Positions 7,430-15,710 of a stretch of DNA of 64,000 nucleotides are shown in pieces (positions within the stretch are counted from its first letter, which is position 1; each line of letters starts with the position of its first letter). The notes below the pieces were generated by a model. The model searched no databases, was not told the origin of the DNA, and worked only from the letters and a program-made list of their open reading frames with translations. The DNA lies in the IMG/VR virus record IMGVR_UViG_3300025652_000060, positions 1-64,000 of that record. One strand, given 5' to 3'. Both the position numbers and the translations under genes were made by a program. Source of the DNA: a virus.

Positions 7430-8940
7430 CAAAAGTAATAGATTTTAATGACGGGTTTTCGTCAGGATCACAACCCACGGCAGAGGGGGCAATTGCTTCT
7501 TTCTATAAGGCCTATGCAAACAACGCAGCTTATGAGGCGGTTTTTACTGCCGTTGCGGGTTCGGTGTTTTGGGACACGACTCTAGACGTAGAAAAAGTTT
7601 ACGACGGAACAAATTGGCGGACTACTGAACGCGCTTTAGATAATGCAGAGGCGGGGGATCCGGGCGTTAGTAATGACAACACGGAAGGTTATGAGGTTTT
7701 AAGTTTATGGCTTAACACTTCTAGTGGGGCTTTCTTTAGAGCAACAGACGTTTCAACAGGCGCAGCGGCATGGCAAGAAGTAGCCGCCGACTCTGTTCTT
7801 GATTCTCATATTTCAGCAACAGTGGCCCACGGAGCAACAGGCGCGGTTGTTGGAACAACTAACACGCAAACATTAACAAACAAAACGTTAGACGATGCTT
7901 TAACGGTTAAAGAAATAACAACACCCTCAACCCCGTCGAGTGGATATAAAAAAATATATGCAAACACTGACGGCAAACTTTATACCGTCGACGACGCGGG
8001 AACAGAAACAGAAGTGGGCGCGGGTGCTGCCGGTTTACCTATATTAGAACGCTTTTATAGTGAAGATTTTTCAGTTACAAGTAGCACGTTTTTCAGTGTA
8101 ACCGGGAACGCTGCCACGCCTGATAATGCGGGAACCGGATCAATGGCCGGGGGGCTTGTTACAAGTTCTAAAGGTGGTAGTTTTTCCAGTGAAAGGACTG
8201 TTGGGTTTCTAACTAACGGCGCGGGAACTAATGACTTTTTCTTATCGGACGAAATTGCACTTGAGGAAAATCAAAACGGACGCCTTATAACTATAGTTCT
8301 AGATTATACTTATTCGGGTAACACGGCAGATATGAAATTTTTATTTCACGACTCTACTAACGATACTGTTCTTTCAACGTCGTCAGATCTAATCTATGCT
8401 TGCACAACTTCAAGTGAAGTAAAAAGATTAATTGCTTGTATATACGTCCCGGAAAATTGCGACGCTGTTAGATATGGTTTTCAAAACCAATTGTTTTCTA
8501 GTTTAAAAACTTTAAGCTTTACTCATGTTTCACTTTCAACTAGAGCAATAGACATTTATCAAAACAACCTACTCACGGCAGATGTTTCGTCTACTAGTGA
8601 TATGGCAGATCTGACTTTTAGTAATTTAGAAATCGGAAAATACTATAGACTAGGCGGTTTTATTTACTCTAATTTCGCTACTGCTTTGAAAGTAATTGTT
8701 TATTCAAACGCGTCAGGCGCGGGAACGGAATACGGAATAATTTTTGACTGGTCTAATGGAAGTGGAACAGCACAAAACGGTTCGGCGGGTGTTAACCTTA
8801 CATTTAGAGCGGTTACAACTAGCGTTTATTTCAGATTAATATCACCGTTTTCTGACACTATATTAGGCGATAATACTTACGGCGAAACTTTTATTCAATT
8901 AACAGAGTTAAACAATACCGTGGCAACAACTAGGTTCTAG
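7426..8940 (+). CDS. Tail fibre-like protein
   Basis: A 504-residue protein. The N-terminal half has fibre-type modules: FWDTTLDVEKVYDGTNWRTT, VVGTTNTQTLTNKTL and YANTDGKLYTVDDAGTETEV, motifs common in phage fibres that carry a coiled or beta-prism shaft. The C-terminal 290 residues are beta-rich with two similar lobes and may bind the receptor. The N-terminal half is better conserved with unit B (40683) than the stretch after residue about 205. ATG overlaps the previous stop. Confidence 0.6.
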   Translation: MTKVIDFNDGFSSGSQPTAEGAIASFYKAYANNAAYEAVFTAVAGSVFWDTTLDVEKVYDGTNWRTTERALDNAEAGDPGVSNDNTEGYEVLSLWLNTSSGAFFRATDVSTGAAAWQEVAADSVLDSHISATVAHGATGAVVGTTNTQTLTNKTLDDALTVKEITTPSTPSSGYKKIYANTDGKLYTVDDAGTETEVGAGAAGLPILERFYSEDFSVTSSTFFSVTGNAATPDNAGTGSMAGGLVTSSKGGSFSSERTVGFLTNGAGTNDFFLSDEIALEENQNGRLITIVLDYTYSGNTADMKFLFHDSTNDTVLSTSSDLIYACTTSSEVKRLIACIYVPENCDAVRYGFQNQLFSSLKTLSFTHVSLSTRAIDIYQNNLLTADVSSTSDMADLTFSNLEIGKYYRLGGFIYSNFATALKVIVYSNASGAGTEYGIIFDWSNGSGTAQNGSAGVNLTFRAVTTSVYFRLISPFSDTILGDNTYGETFIQLTELNNTVATTRF

Positions 8941-8941
8941 T

Positions 8942-9145
8942 ATGATGAAACTAATAGCGTCCGCAATTTTATCAATAATGGCGTCCGGCCTAGCTTGGGT
9001 TTATGCTAGTTCGATAGATTTTGGTAAAGCAATTGCAGTATTGCAGAGTAAAGAGATAAGCCATAAAGAATTAATCTTGAGAGTGGATAGGAAAACGGAT
9101 ATTCTTAACAATAAATTAGACCGACTACTAGAGAGAAGAAAATAA
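8942..9145 (+). CDS. Small membrane protein with coiled-coil tail
   Basis: A 67-residue protein with one hydrophobic N-terminal segment (LIASAILSIMASGLAWVYA) followed by a charged amphipathic helix (residues about 30-67, ending LDRLLERRK). It lies between the fibre and tip genes and is well conserved in unit B (42178). It could be a holin-type or membrane-anchored accessory protein; its position among tail genes is unusual for a holin. Two in-frame ATGs (8942, 8945) are possible starts. Confidence 0.55.
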   Translation: MMKLIASAILSIMASGLAWVYASSIDFGKAIAVLQSKEISHKELILRVDRKTDILNNKLDRLLERRK

Positions 9146-11688
9146 TGACAACAACTTATTCAGACTTTCAGGGCGCATCAAGAAGTGAAAAAGTTATTTT
9201 ATGTCACATCGAACCGGCGGAACGGTTGTTAATATGGACGTTAGACAGCGGCGCTATTTATAAAAGAACAACAGACTATTTTGTTATTGATATAAAAGAC
9301 GCAACAACTTCTTTAACAGAGGCCTCTAGTGCTGCGCTTAATGCGGGTGAGTGGTTTTATGATATTGAATCAGGTGTCTGTTATATTAGAATGTCAGATA
9401 ATTCAAACCCTAACACTAAAAACATTGTAGGATATTATAGACAATTCTTTTCTAGTGGGCCTTTTGATTTACCTTATGATTTAAACACGGGCGCGGTTGT
9501 TCCTTATTTACCTTATCTTAAAAGTAATTCGGCAGTAACGAAACAATTAGACGAGGAACAAACCGGCGTTGCTTTAGAATCAGCTACTAAAGTAACTCTA
9601 GATAATACGTCAGCGCAGTTTGACGATAGTTTCGACACTCTCTTTTATGAGAATAAGAACATACGAATTTACTCATGGTCACCAAGTATTGCAGTGACAG
9701 AGGCGCAAGTTCTTTTTGTTGGTGAGATTCAAGACAAAACATTCAGTCCTAGTAAAATAGATTTTAATTGTAAGGACTATATCTATCGTCTGCGTGAATT
9801 CGTTAACCTTGACGTTTTTACCGTTGCTGACGGGGACGTTCCTGACTCTCTTATTGATACGCCAAAACGTAGGATCTACGGGCAAGTTGACGGTGTAAAA
9901 TGCGCGCCTATTGATAACACTCTAGACGGCTATACATTGACCGGGACTGTTTCAAGCGCGTCCGGGACTAATATCTTTACAGGTGTTGGAACTTCATTCC
10001 TTGACGAGCTTTCCCCGGGTGATACTTTAATTGTAGAACTTGCACTAGAGACAGTAAGCGTTTCTATTGAGGAAGTAACAAGCGACACTTCTATTATTGT
10101 TAACGAGGAAGTTGAGTCAGGCTTTAGTGGTGAGACGGCAATTATTAACCCCGACAGGCCATGGCGTAAGAAAAACAGAAATTGGCATATTGCCGGACAT
10201 AAATTAAGACAACCTACGACGACAATAGCAAGCGCGTCCCAACCTAATAGAATTGTACTAACGGACGGCGCTGACTTTTTCGCCGGGGATCTTATAGACG
10301 TTGACGGTTTCGACGTTAACATTAAAAGAATTTCAGGAAACAATGTAACCTTGAGACAAAACATTCCAAGTGGAACGCCGTCAGGTGTTGAGACGGTAAC
10401 CCGTAATCCTATTTCTAAAGCTTTCTTAAATAAAACAGAGGCCTTTATAAATTCTGACTGGACGGTTACCAATACAACAGAGGGAATTTTAAACCTTAAC
10501 GTTCTAGCTGAATTTAATAGGGCGCCTAGAAGAACAATGCCCGGAACTATTACATTTACAAACGCCTCTAGGAACGTAACCGCCACGGGCGTTAACCTAA
10601 TAGATTATTTAAAGCCGCGTGATTGGTTACAATCTGACGACCTTACTCACACAACTTGGTATGAAATTCTAAGCGTAGAGGAAAATGATTTAACATTAAG
10701 AGTGGCCTATGCCGGATCAACACAAAGTTCTAGTGCATATAGAAAAAACCCGGATCTAATCGGGGACGACTCTTTAATTACTGTTAACTGTATAGGTTAT
10801 GAGTCAGCGGGAACGTGGGTTAAAACTGCGTCCGATGCTGTTAAACATTTACTAGAAAACGACTCTGCCGCTACTAACATTAACGCCGCGTCTTTCACAG
10901 AGGCAGACAGTGACGCGCCCTTTACTATATCTATGGTTATCCCTGAAACTTTAGGGAAAGACGCGCCGACAATTAAACAGGTCGTTACTAAACTGAACGC
11001 CTCTGTTTTTGGATCACTTGTTAGTAATTCAGATTTTGAAATGGTCTATAGGATCCTGACGCCTGAAAAACCCGAGGAACTTGAGGCTTTAGAACAGCAT
11101 GACATTATAGGCGAACCAACCGTAAGAAGTAGAAACGAAATTATTAGAAAGGTGATTTTAAAATATCGCCCGTTTGTTGACCGATTTACAGGTGAGGACT
11201 CTTTTAAAGCCATTATAAATGAATCAGATTTTGTTGATAACTATATTGGTTCTAGGCAAGAGTTAGCCGTTACGGTCTATTTATACGCCGCTAACGACGC
11301 CCTAGAGATAGCTGAACGGTATGCTCTTTATAATTCATTGAGTCAATCAACTATTACTATTAAAGGAAAGTTAAACCTAGCTACTAAAAGCCTTAATGAT
11401 AAAGTTTGGATCAACCTAGATAGGATCTATAAAAGATTCGGCGGACGGGATAGACAGAAAATAGGAATTGTAAATAAAATTAAGCTTGATGGAAATAGTA
11501 CGGTGTTAGAATTTAATGATCTATCTAACGTATTTAATAGAGTTCCTAGTATAACGCCCGACTCTGCTAATGATTTTACAAGCGCAACAGCTAGTGAGAA
11601 AATTAAAAACGGTTACATGGTAGACAATGATCTAGAAGTTCCTGACGTTACAAGTGACGCGGAATTAGGAACTAACATAATAGGATAA
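9145..11688 (+). CDS. Large tail tip / baseplate hub protein
   Basis: An 847-residue protein, the largest in the unit. It begins with ILCHIEPAERLLIWTLDSGA and SSAALNAGEWFYD, a pattern seen in tail-tip proteins, and later has IRIYSWSPSI and KRRIYGQVDGVKCAPIDN, a segment found in phage tip/central-fibre proteins. The rest is beta-rich, with RFGGRDRQKIGIVNKI near the C-terminus. It probably forms the tail tip that contacts the cell. The unit B protein (42383) has exactly the same length. Confidence 0.6.
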   Translation: MTTTYSDFQGASRSEKVILCHIEPAERLLIWTLDSGAIYKRTTDYFVIDIKDATTSLTEASSAALNAGEWFYDIESGVCYIRMSDNSNPNTKNIVGYYRQFFSSGPFDLPYDLNTGAVVPYLPYLKSNSAVTKQLDEEQTGVALESATKVTLDNTSAQFDDSFDTLFYENKNIRIYSWSPSIAVTEAQVLFVGEIQDKTFSPSKIDFNCKDYIYRLREFVNLDVFTVADGDVPDSLIDTPKRRIYGQVDGVKCAPIDNTLDGYTLTGTVSSASGTNIFTGVGTSFLDELSPGDTLIVELALETVSVSIEEVTSDTSIIVNEEVESGFSGETAIINPDRPWRKKNRNWHIAGHKLRQPTTTIASASQPNRIVLTDGADFFAGDLIDVDGFDVNIKRISGNNVTLRQNIPSGTPSGVETVTRNPISKAFLNKTEAFINSDWTVTNTTEGILNLNVLAEFNRAPRRTMPGTITFTNASRNVTATGVNLIDYLKPRDWLQSDDLTHTTWYEILSVEENDLTLRVAYAGSTQSSSAYRKNPDLIGDDSLITVNCIGYESAGTWVKTASDAVKHLLENDSAATNINAASFTEADSDAPFTISMVIPETLGKDAPTIKQVVTKLNASVFGSLVSNSDFEMVYRILTPEKPEELEALEQHDIIGEPTVRSRNEIIRKVILKYRPFVDRFTGEDSFKAIINESDFVDNYIGSRQELAVTVYLYAANDALEIAERYALYNSLSQSTITIKGKLNLATKSLNDKVWINLDRIYKRFGGRDRQKIGIVNKIKLDGNSTVLEFNDLSNVFNRVPSITPDSANDFTSATASEKIKNGYMVDNDLEVPDVTSDAELGTNIIG

Positions 11689-11690
11689 AT

Positions 11691-12221
11691 ATGGCCTTCA
11701 ATACAATAAGCGCGGCTTTAATTGCAGTTGGAAAACCAATTTTAAAAAGCCTTTTTCAAACTATAAAAGATAATCAGGACGACCTAGACAGTAGAGTTAC
11801 AACGGTTGAGGCGGGCGCAAGCAAGGCGCGTTTTTGGTCGTTACCAGTGTTAGGCGCATCAAGTTTCACAGTGGCAACAGGTGTTTCACAAATTAGAATC
11901 GACTCAACTATTGATATAACTGACGTTGTTATTGCAATCTATGACGACACAACGGCCATAACATCGGGGACACTTGAAATTGATATTGTTAAAGCAACGG
12001 GCGCCGGGGACGGGCCTGACTTTTCAAGTAGCACTTCGATTTTTACAACTAAACCCTCAATAGATTTTTCAACCGCTGACGATTTTGACGAATCAATTAA
12101 TCAAGTTCTTAACGCTACCAATGCGGCAGTTGTTGAGGGTGACTATATTCAATTAAACATTACTTCCAAGCCCGCGGGCCTAGGAAAGTTCTTTATGTAT
12201 TGCATAGGGGAAGGATCTTAA
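11691..12221 (+). CDS. Virion-associated tail protein, unknown
   Basis: A 176-residue protein, with a helical first 40 residues (a possible trimer-forming stalk, IKDNQDDLDSRVTTVEA) followed by a beta domain with STIDITDVVIAIYDDTTAIT. This stalk-plus-head layout is typical of short fibres. It follows the tip gene by 2 bp and has a unit B homologue (44929) with one conserved head domain. Specific role unknown. Confidence 0.5.
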   Translation: MAFNTISAALIAVGKPILKSLFQTIKDNQDDLDSRVTTVEAGASKARFWSLPVLGASSFTVATGVSQIRIDSTIDITDVVIAIYDDTTAITSGTLEIDIVKATGAGDGPDFSSSTSIFTTKPSIDFSTADDFDESINQVLNATNAAVVEGDYIQLNITSKPAGLGKFFMYCIGEGS

Positions 12222-12224
12222 ATC

Positions 12225-12743
12225 ATGGCTTTACTAATTCCATTTAATAATCAACCGGTAAGTAATACGCATAAAAGTTCTAGCTACACTATTCCTAGCG
12301 GGAATTATGCAAAAGTTACCGTAACAAATTTATCGGCAGATTTTGAAATTGATTCTGTTGCGGTTATAAAAGCAACAGCACACACTTCAGTCGGGCTAGA
12401 CACATCAACAACCGGGGACAAGTATATTAATCCCGGGCCATGGGCCATGATAGGTGTCATGTATCAATCGGGAACGGCGTCTATAGATATAACGCCAACA
12501 GGTTCGTCAATTCCACAACCTCACTTGTATTTAGGAACCTCACAAGCTATTTCAACAGCTACACAAATAGCGGTAACATTACAACCGGGTGACGCTGTTA
12601 ACGTAACGTCCGCGTCTGCCGGATCTGTTTATGTTAGATTAAGCGCGATTAATCCAATGTTTCAGACGGAATTCTGGGTTGGGCCGGGGACTGACCTAGA
12701 CGGGAACGGTTACCAAGTGGCACTATATAACATTATTGAATAA
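12225..12743 (+). CDS. Small beta-sandwich tail protein
   Basis: A 172-residue beta-rich protein, almost free of Lys and Arg in its core, with SYTIPSGNYAKVTVTNLSAD near the N-terminus and TEFWVGPGTDLDGNGYQVAL at the end. The unit B version (45453) is among the most similar gene pairs in the window. No named family is recognised. It is the last gene of the tail block, so a fibre-tip or decoration role is likely. Confidence 0.5.
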   Translation: MALLIPFNNQPVSNTHKSSSYTIPSGNYAKVTVTNLSADFEIDSVAVIKATAHTSVGLDTSTTGDKYINPGPWAMIGVMYQSGTASIDITPTGSSIPQPHLYLGTSQAISTATQIAVTLQPGDAVNVTSASAGSVYVRLSAINPMFQTEFWVGPGTDLDGNGYQVALYNIIE

Positions 12744-12744
12744 C

Positions 12745-12760
12745 AGAGTGATAACACTCT
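12745..12760 (+). other. Perfect hairpin between the tail block and membrane genes
   Basis: AGAGTG, loop ATAA, CACTCT: a perfect 6-bp stem starting 1 base after the stop of the tail gene and ending 16 bases before the next ATG. No U-run follows, so it is more likely an RNA processing or stability element than a terminator. Unit B has a different, weaker hairpin at the same place. Confidence 0.5.
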
Positions 12761-12776
12761 AAACACGGAGTAAAAT

Positions 12777-12965
12777 ATGGAAATTTTTAAATGGGTTACG
12801 GCCAACTATCAAGACGTTCTTTTAGCTGTTGCTAGTGTTGTGGCGGCGGCAGAAGTTGTTGTAAGAATCACGCCGACTAAAAAAGACGACGGCGCAGTTG
12901 AGCGCGTTGGTAGTTTCGTTAGAAAAGTTATGGACTTTCTAAAAGTTCCAAACGTAAAAAAGTAA
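12777..12965 (+). CDS. Holin candidate (single membrane segment)
   Basis: A 62-residue protein with one hydrophobic helix at residues about 13-30 (VLLAVASVVAAAEVVV), then a charged C-terminal half with basic residues at the end. This is the first gene of a tight cluster of membrane proteins and a lipoprotein downstream of the tail genes, as in lysis cassettes. It has a close homologue in unit B (46005). The holin assignment is inference from size, topology and place. Confidence 0.5.
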   Translation: MEIFKWVTANYQDVLLAVASVVAAAEVVVRITPTKKDDGAVERVGSFVRKVMDFLKVPNVKK

Positions 12966-13045
12966 TGTCAGACAAAGGCTTTACAATGTTACTAGGCCTG
13001 TTAATTATGACGGGCCTTTTTATTTTTATCTTGAGGTGTTTATAA
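12965..13045 (+). CDS. 26-residue membrane micropeptide
   Basis: A short frame from the ATG in TAATG, overlapping the holin-candidate stop and itself ending in TAATG that starts the next gene. It encodes a hydrophobic segment (MLLGLLIMTGLFIFIL) flanked by a charged start and a C-terminal RCL. Unit B has a 30-residue hydrophobic peptide at exactly the same position with little sequence identity, which supports a real gene. Possible pinholin-like or lysis-timing role. Confidence 0.5.
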   Translation: MSDKGFTMLLGLLIMTGLFIFILRCL

Positions 13046-13233
13046 TGTTCGGAAACATAAGAGCGGTTCTAGAAATAATTAAGTTACTATGGGAAACTTT
13101 CCAGTGGTTGAGCGGTAAGGTTGACGATATTACTTATCACAGTAAAAAGAACGCTAGACGAAAACTTATAAAAGCAATCGGCGAAAAAGACGAGCAAGCT
13201 GAACTAGATGCTTTAGAGGAATTAGGAAAATGA
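13045..13233 (+). CDS. Small amphipathic protein in the lysis-like cluster
   Basis: A 62-residue protein starting MFGNIRAVLEIIKLLWETFQ. The N-terminal 20 residues form an amphipathic to hydrophobic helix; the rest is highly charged (KKNARRKLIKAIGEKDEQ). The start at 13045 is chosen because the unit B protein (46275) begins at the same residue; an upstream GTG at 13036 would add three residues. Nearly identical between units. It may be a membrane-associated lysis or spanin partner; unproven. Confidence 0.55.
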   Translation: MFGNIRAVLEIIKLLWETFQWLSGKVDDITYHSKKNARRKLIKAIGEKDEQAELDALEELGK

Positions 13234-13493
13234 AACTCATAAAACTATTTGTTCTATCTTTTATCTTAGTAGCTTGCACTAGTGCAGCACCTAAAAGAAC
13301 TTTTGAAGTTACCCTCTATAAGACTGACGCCGAATGCATTAAGTGGAAAAAGAACGGGGAAGTTTTCGAGTTATGCAAACGTGACGAGGAATTTCCAAAA
13401 AAGCTAATAGGAATAAAAGCAGAGGACTACGCTAAAGAAAGGGACTTTCAAGACCTTTTAATTAACCGATGCAAGAAGTGGAAAAAGAATTAG
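13230..13493 (+). CDS. Outer-membrane-type lipoprotein (spanin-like)
   Basis: An 87-residue protein with a lipoprotein signal (FVLSFILVAC, Cys at residue 16). The mature part contains two further conserved cysteines (AECIKW and FELCKR) and a C-terminal NRCKKWKKN. A small phage lipoprotein after holin-like genes fits an outer-membrane spanin subunit that disrupts the outer membrane at lysis, and points to a Gram-negative host. It is less Pro-rich than classical Rz1, so superinfection exclusion is an alternative. ATG overlaps the previous stop. Confidence 0.6.
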   Translation: MKLIKLFVLSFILVACTSAAPKRTFEVTLYKTDAECIKWKKNGEVFELCKRDEEFPKKLIGIKAEDYAKERDFQDLLINRCKKWKKN

Positions 13494-13673
13494 TTATTTT
13501 TTTCTAAAATCAGAGCGTTTTGCCCCGGTAGGTTTATGCGAATCTTTCCCATATAGTTTTCTTAAAGCAATATCTATACAGTTTTTTACTTGAGGCTTTT
13601 GTTTATACCAACCGCAATAAAGCCCGTCTTTATGAAAGTCCCAAAATTCAGGTTCTAATTTATCATGTGTCAT
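13494..13673 (-). CDS. Small conserved protein, inverted relative to unit B
   Basis: A 59-residue protein on the minus strand, ending directly against the lipoprotein stop. It contains DFHKDGLYCGW and, near the end, LYGKDSHKPTGA followed by DFRKK. The unit B protein at 54503 (plus strand, among the early genes) has the same key segments (DFNKDGLW, LYGKDSHKPTGA, DFRKK). So one small gene exists at two different locations and orientations. Function unknown. AGGA precedes the start on the minus strand. Confidence 0.7.
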   Translation of the reverse strand: MTHDKLEPEFWDFHKDGLYCGWYKQKPQVKNCIDIALRKLYGKDSHKPTGAKRSDFRKK

Positions 13674-13685
13674 AAGGATCCTAGA

Positions 13686-13718
13686 ACGGGCGCCACTGCA
13701 AAGCTAACGCCCGTCTTT
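13686..13718 (+). terminator. Hairpin with short T-run in the leftward operon
   Basis: ACGGGCG (13686-13692) and CGCCCGT (13708-13714) are perfect complements and are followed by CTTTT on the plus strand. It sits between two leftward genes, where it could stop plus-strand read-through from the lysis-like genes, or attenuate leftward transcription into the 59-residue gene. Confidence 0.5.
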
Positions 13719-13750
13719 TAGAATCTAACTATACTCGGATATAGTCAGAA

Positions 13751-14341
13751 TTAAATTTCAAAATGTGTTGTAACTTCTTTTGTAAATTGAATAAGCCCGT
13801 CATTCGATAAACTTCCAATGTCAGCGGTCGTCATTCCTTTACTAGCTAACCATGCCGCTAAAGCAATTGCGTCCACTGTATTCGCTTTAGAATATGCGGC
13901 CCTTGCTTTATTCAGGTTAATTGTTCTTAACTGCGCTGCAATTTCCGCGTTAGTTAATGCTTTAACGTTTCCCGTTGCACCGTTTCCGTCGTCGTCTAAA
14001 GTTCCACATATCCCGCATATTGTTTCAATAGAGTAACGGCGTAAGTAAGTAACGGCAGATCCAAAACCTTGCATATTGCTTTTGTCAGGGTTTATAGGAA
14101 TAAAAGAATCAATAGATCCTTGTCCGTTTTCTTCTAGTAGCCTAGTAGCTAATCCACTAATCCCGTTTTGTTCTTCAAAAGTTTGAATCATAATAAGACC
14201 ATTTTGTTCAAGCGCGGGCTTAACAGTATTTAACAGGCCTTCAAGATCAACGTACTTACTTTTAAAATGCGGGTTAGATGAATCTTTCTTAGGGTTCTTA
14301 ACAGTATTCTGAAAGGCAAAATACTTTTTGTAAATACTCAT
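13751..14341 (-). CDS. erf: ERF-family single-strand annealing protein
   Basis: A 196-residue protein with the ERF signature: N-terminal YKKYFAFQNTVKNPKKDSSNP followed by FKSKYVDLEGLLNTVKPALE, and later MQGFGSAVTYLRRYSIETI. ERF proteins anneal complementary single strands in phage recombination and genome circularisation. It overlaps the SSB gene upstream by 1 bp, so the two are translationally coupled. Unit B has an unrelated annealing protein at the same locus (46821). Confidence 0.85.
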   Translation of the reverse strand: MSIYKKYFAFQNTVKNPKKDSSNPHFKSKYVDLEGLLNTVKPALEQNGLIMIQTFEEQNGISGLATRLLEENGQGSIDSFIPINPDKSNMQGFGSAVTYLRRYSIETICGICGTLDDDGNGATGNVKALTNAEIAAQLRTINLNKARAAYSKANTVDAIALAAWLASKGMTTADIGSLSNDGLIQFTKEVTTHFEI

Positions 14342-14724
14342 TAGAAAGGAACGTCAGAAAGGTTAGGTTCAAAACTAGCCGGTTTAGAATCTTGAACAAT
14401 TTGTTTTTGATCCTGTTTATCTATTCCGCCTAACAATTGAATGTTAAAACAATTGATAACCGCCTTACTTTTTTTAACGCCTTCCTTTTCCCATGATTGA
14501 ATTTCTAGGGAACCTTCGATAAAAACTTGCTTACCTTTAGTTAACCATTCTGAAACTGCCGTTGCTGACTTTCCCCATAAGCTAACATCAAGAAAAGTAA
14601 CCTTGTCTTTACCTTCATTAATAGCAATTCCAAAATTTGAAACAGCTTTACCGTTGTTAGTTTGTTTTAATTCGGCGTCACGGGTTAAGTTTCCTATTCC
14701 CATAAATTTGTTAATACCATTCAT
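14341..14724 (-). CDS. ssb: Single-stranded DNA-binding protein
   Basis: A 127-residue OB-fold SSB: MNGINKFMGIGNLTRDAELK at the start, VTFLDVSLWGKSA and GKQVFIEGSLEIQSW in the core, and an acidic C-terminal tip LSDVPF, the protein-interaction tail typical of bacterial SSB. It protects single-stranded DNA during replication and annealing. It is encoded between a 60-residue protein and the ERF gene in one leftward operon. Confidence 0.9.
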   Translation of the reverse strand: MNGINKFMGIGNLTRDAELKQTNNGKAVSNFGIAINEGKDKVTFLDVSLWGKSATAVSEWLTKGKQVFIEGSLEIQSWEKEGVKKSKAVINCFNIQLLGGIDKQDQKQIVQDSKPASFEPNLSDVPF

Positions 14725-14727
14725 TCT

Positions 14728-14910
14728 TTATTCCTCCGTTTTAAGACCTAATTGGCCTATTCTTACAAGCTTAATAGCTTCTTTAATTCCTATAGTCATT
14801 TCAATCAATTCTAAAGCCGCCCTTAAACCTCTAGTTTCGTTTCCAAAACCAAGTGACTTTAAAAATAACTTATCTTTTTTCTCTAATCTATAATTACTAA
14901 TCGGTGTCAT
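14728..14910 (-). CDS. Small protein heading the recombination operon
   Basis: A 60-residue protein, mostly helical and amphipathic (FGNETRGLRAALELIEMTIG), 3 bp upstream of SSB. No family is recognised. It resembles small DNA-binding helix bundles in size and charge only. No counterpart was found at the same place in unit B. Confidence 0.55.
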   Translation of the reverse strand: MTPISNYRLEKKDKLFLKSLGFGNETRGLRAALELIEMTIGIKEAIKLVRIGQLGLKTEE

Positions 14911-14994
14911 GCGAATAAGCTATAATTTTATATACAAGCCTGTAAAGACAATATTAGAATAATTGTAAAAATAACCTATAACAAAGGACTTAGA
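14911..14994. promoter_or_regulatory. Divergent promoter region, recombination operon / amidase
   Basis: An AT-rich 84-bp space between the leftward operon and the rightward amidase gene. On the plus strand there are TATAAT-like elements at about 14921-14926 and AATAAT at about 14960. On the minus strand TTTACA (about 14941-14946) is followed by AT-rich hexamers. Exact promoters cannot be fixed by eye. SD AAAGGA lies before the amidase ATG. Confidence 0.4.
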
Positions 14995-15642
14995 ATGTTT
15001 AAATGTATGAAACGCGAATATGTTAAACCAACAGAGGCGCCCGCCTCAACAACGGAACAGAGACGTAGAAAGACGGGCCTTTTAATCGGGCATTCTTTAA
15101 AGGATCAAGGCGCTAACAATAAAGATTGGTTTCCAAGTTCGGCAGAGTGGTCAGTTGAATATGGAACTTACATAAAAGAATACGACATTGACGGGGACAA
15201 GTTTCTAGAGGAATACGAATTGAATCTAAAAGCTGCAAAAGTTTCCGGACTTACTTACGCCACTAGAGACGAGGGACGCGGGCGCAGAGGCGCGGCAGAA
15301 GAACTTGCAGAGGCAGACTGTAATGAAATAATTTCTATGCATTGTAATTCATATAACTCTAGGGCTATGGGTTTTGAAGTTTGGTACTTAGATGGCGTGA
15401 TTGAATCAAAACGTTTTGCTGAAAGAACTGTTGCGGCAATGGCCCTTGAATTTCCTGACCATATTAATAGAGGAATCAAGAAAGGAACAAAACACTCACG
15501 CGCCTATGGTGTTCTAGACGCCGGACGGGATCATGGAGTTAGAAAAACTATTCTAGTTGAGTGGTATTTTATTGACGTTGAAAGTGATTTTATAACACCC
15601 GAAAAAATAGGGGCTTTCCTGAAACGTTACGGTGTTCATTAA
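14995..15642 (+). CDS. N-acetylmuramoyl-L-alanine amidase (endolysin)
   Basis: A 215-residue Amidase_3-type zinc enzyme that cuts the amide bond between MurNAc and the stem peptide. Visible motifs: LLIGHS with the first Zn histidine, an acidic stretch around residue 60-70, IISMHCNSYNS with the second histidine, and ILVEWYFIDVESD with the catalytic glutamate near the C-terminus. The first 25 residues are a variable linker and no signal peptide is seen, so a holin or export route is needed. The counterpart at 48002 shares the fold but is diverged. Confidence 0.8.
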   Translation: MFKCMKREYVKPTEAPASTTEQRRRKTGLLIGHSLKDQGANNKDWFPSSAEWSVEYGTYIKEYDIDGDKFLEEYELNLKAAKVSGLTYATRDEGRGRRGAAEELAEADCNEIISMHCNSYNSRAMGFEVWYLDGVIESKRFAERTVAAMALEFPDHINRGIKKGTKHSRAYGVLDAGRDHGVRKTILVEWYFIDVESDFITPEKIGAFLKRYGVH

Positions 15643-15710
15643 TGGAAAGTGGACACGCATGGCACGAATCTTTTTTGAATGAAAAACCAAAACCTATAAG
15701 GGAAACAACT

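Noticed and set aside
9930-10586. A 218-residue minus-strand ORF inside the tip gene
   Set aside because: It is a shadow of the conserved 847-residue plus-strand gene, has no SD or conserved counterpart in unit B, and lacks recognisable domains.
13818-14036. A plus-strand 72-residue ORF
   Set aside because: It is antisense to the ERF gene, which has clear family motifs; the ORF is absent from unit B.
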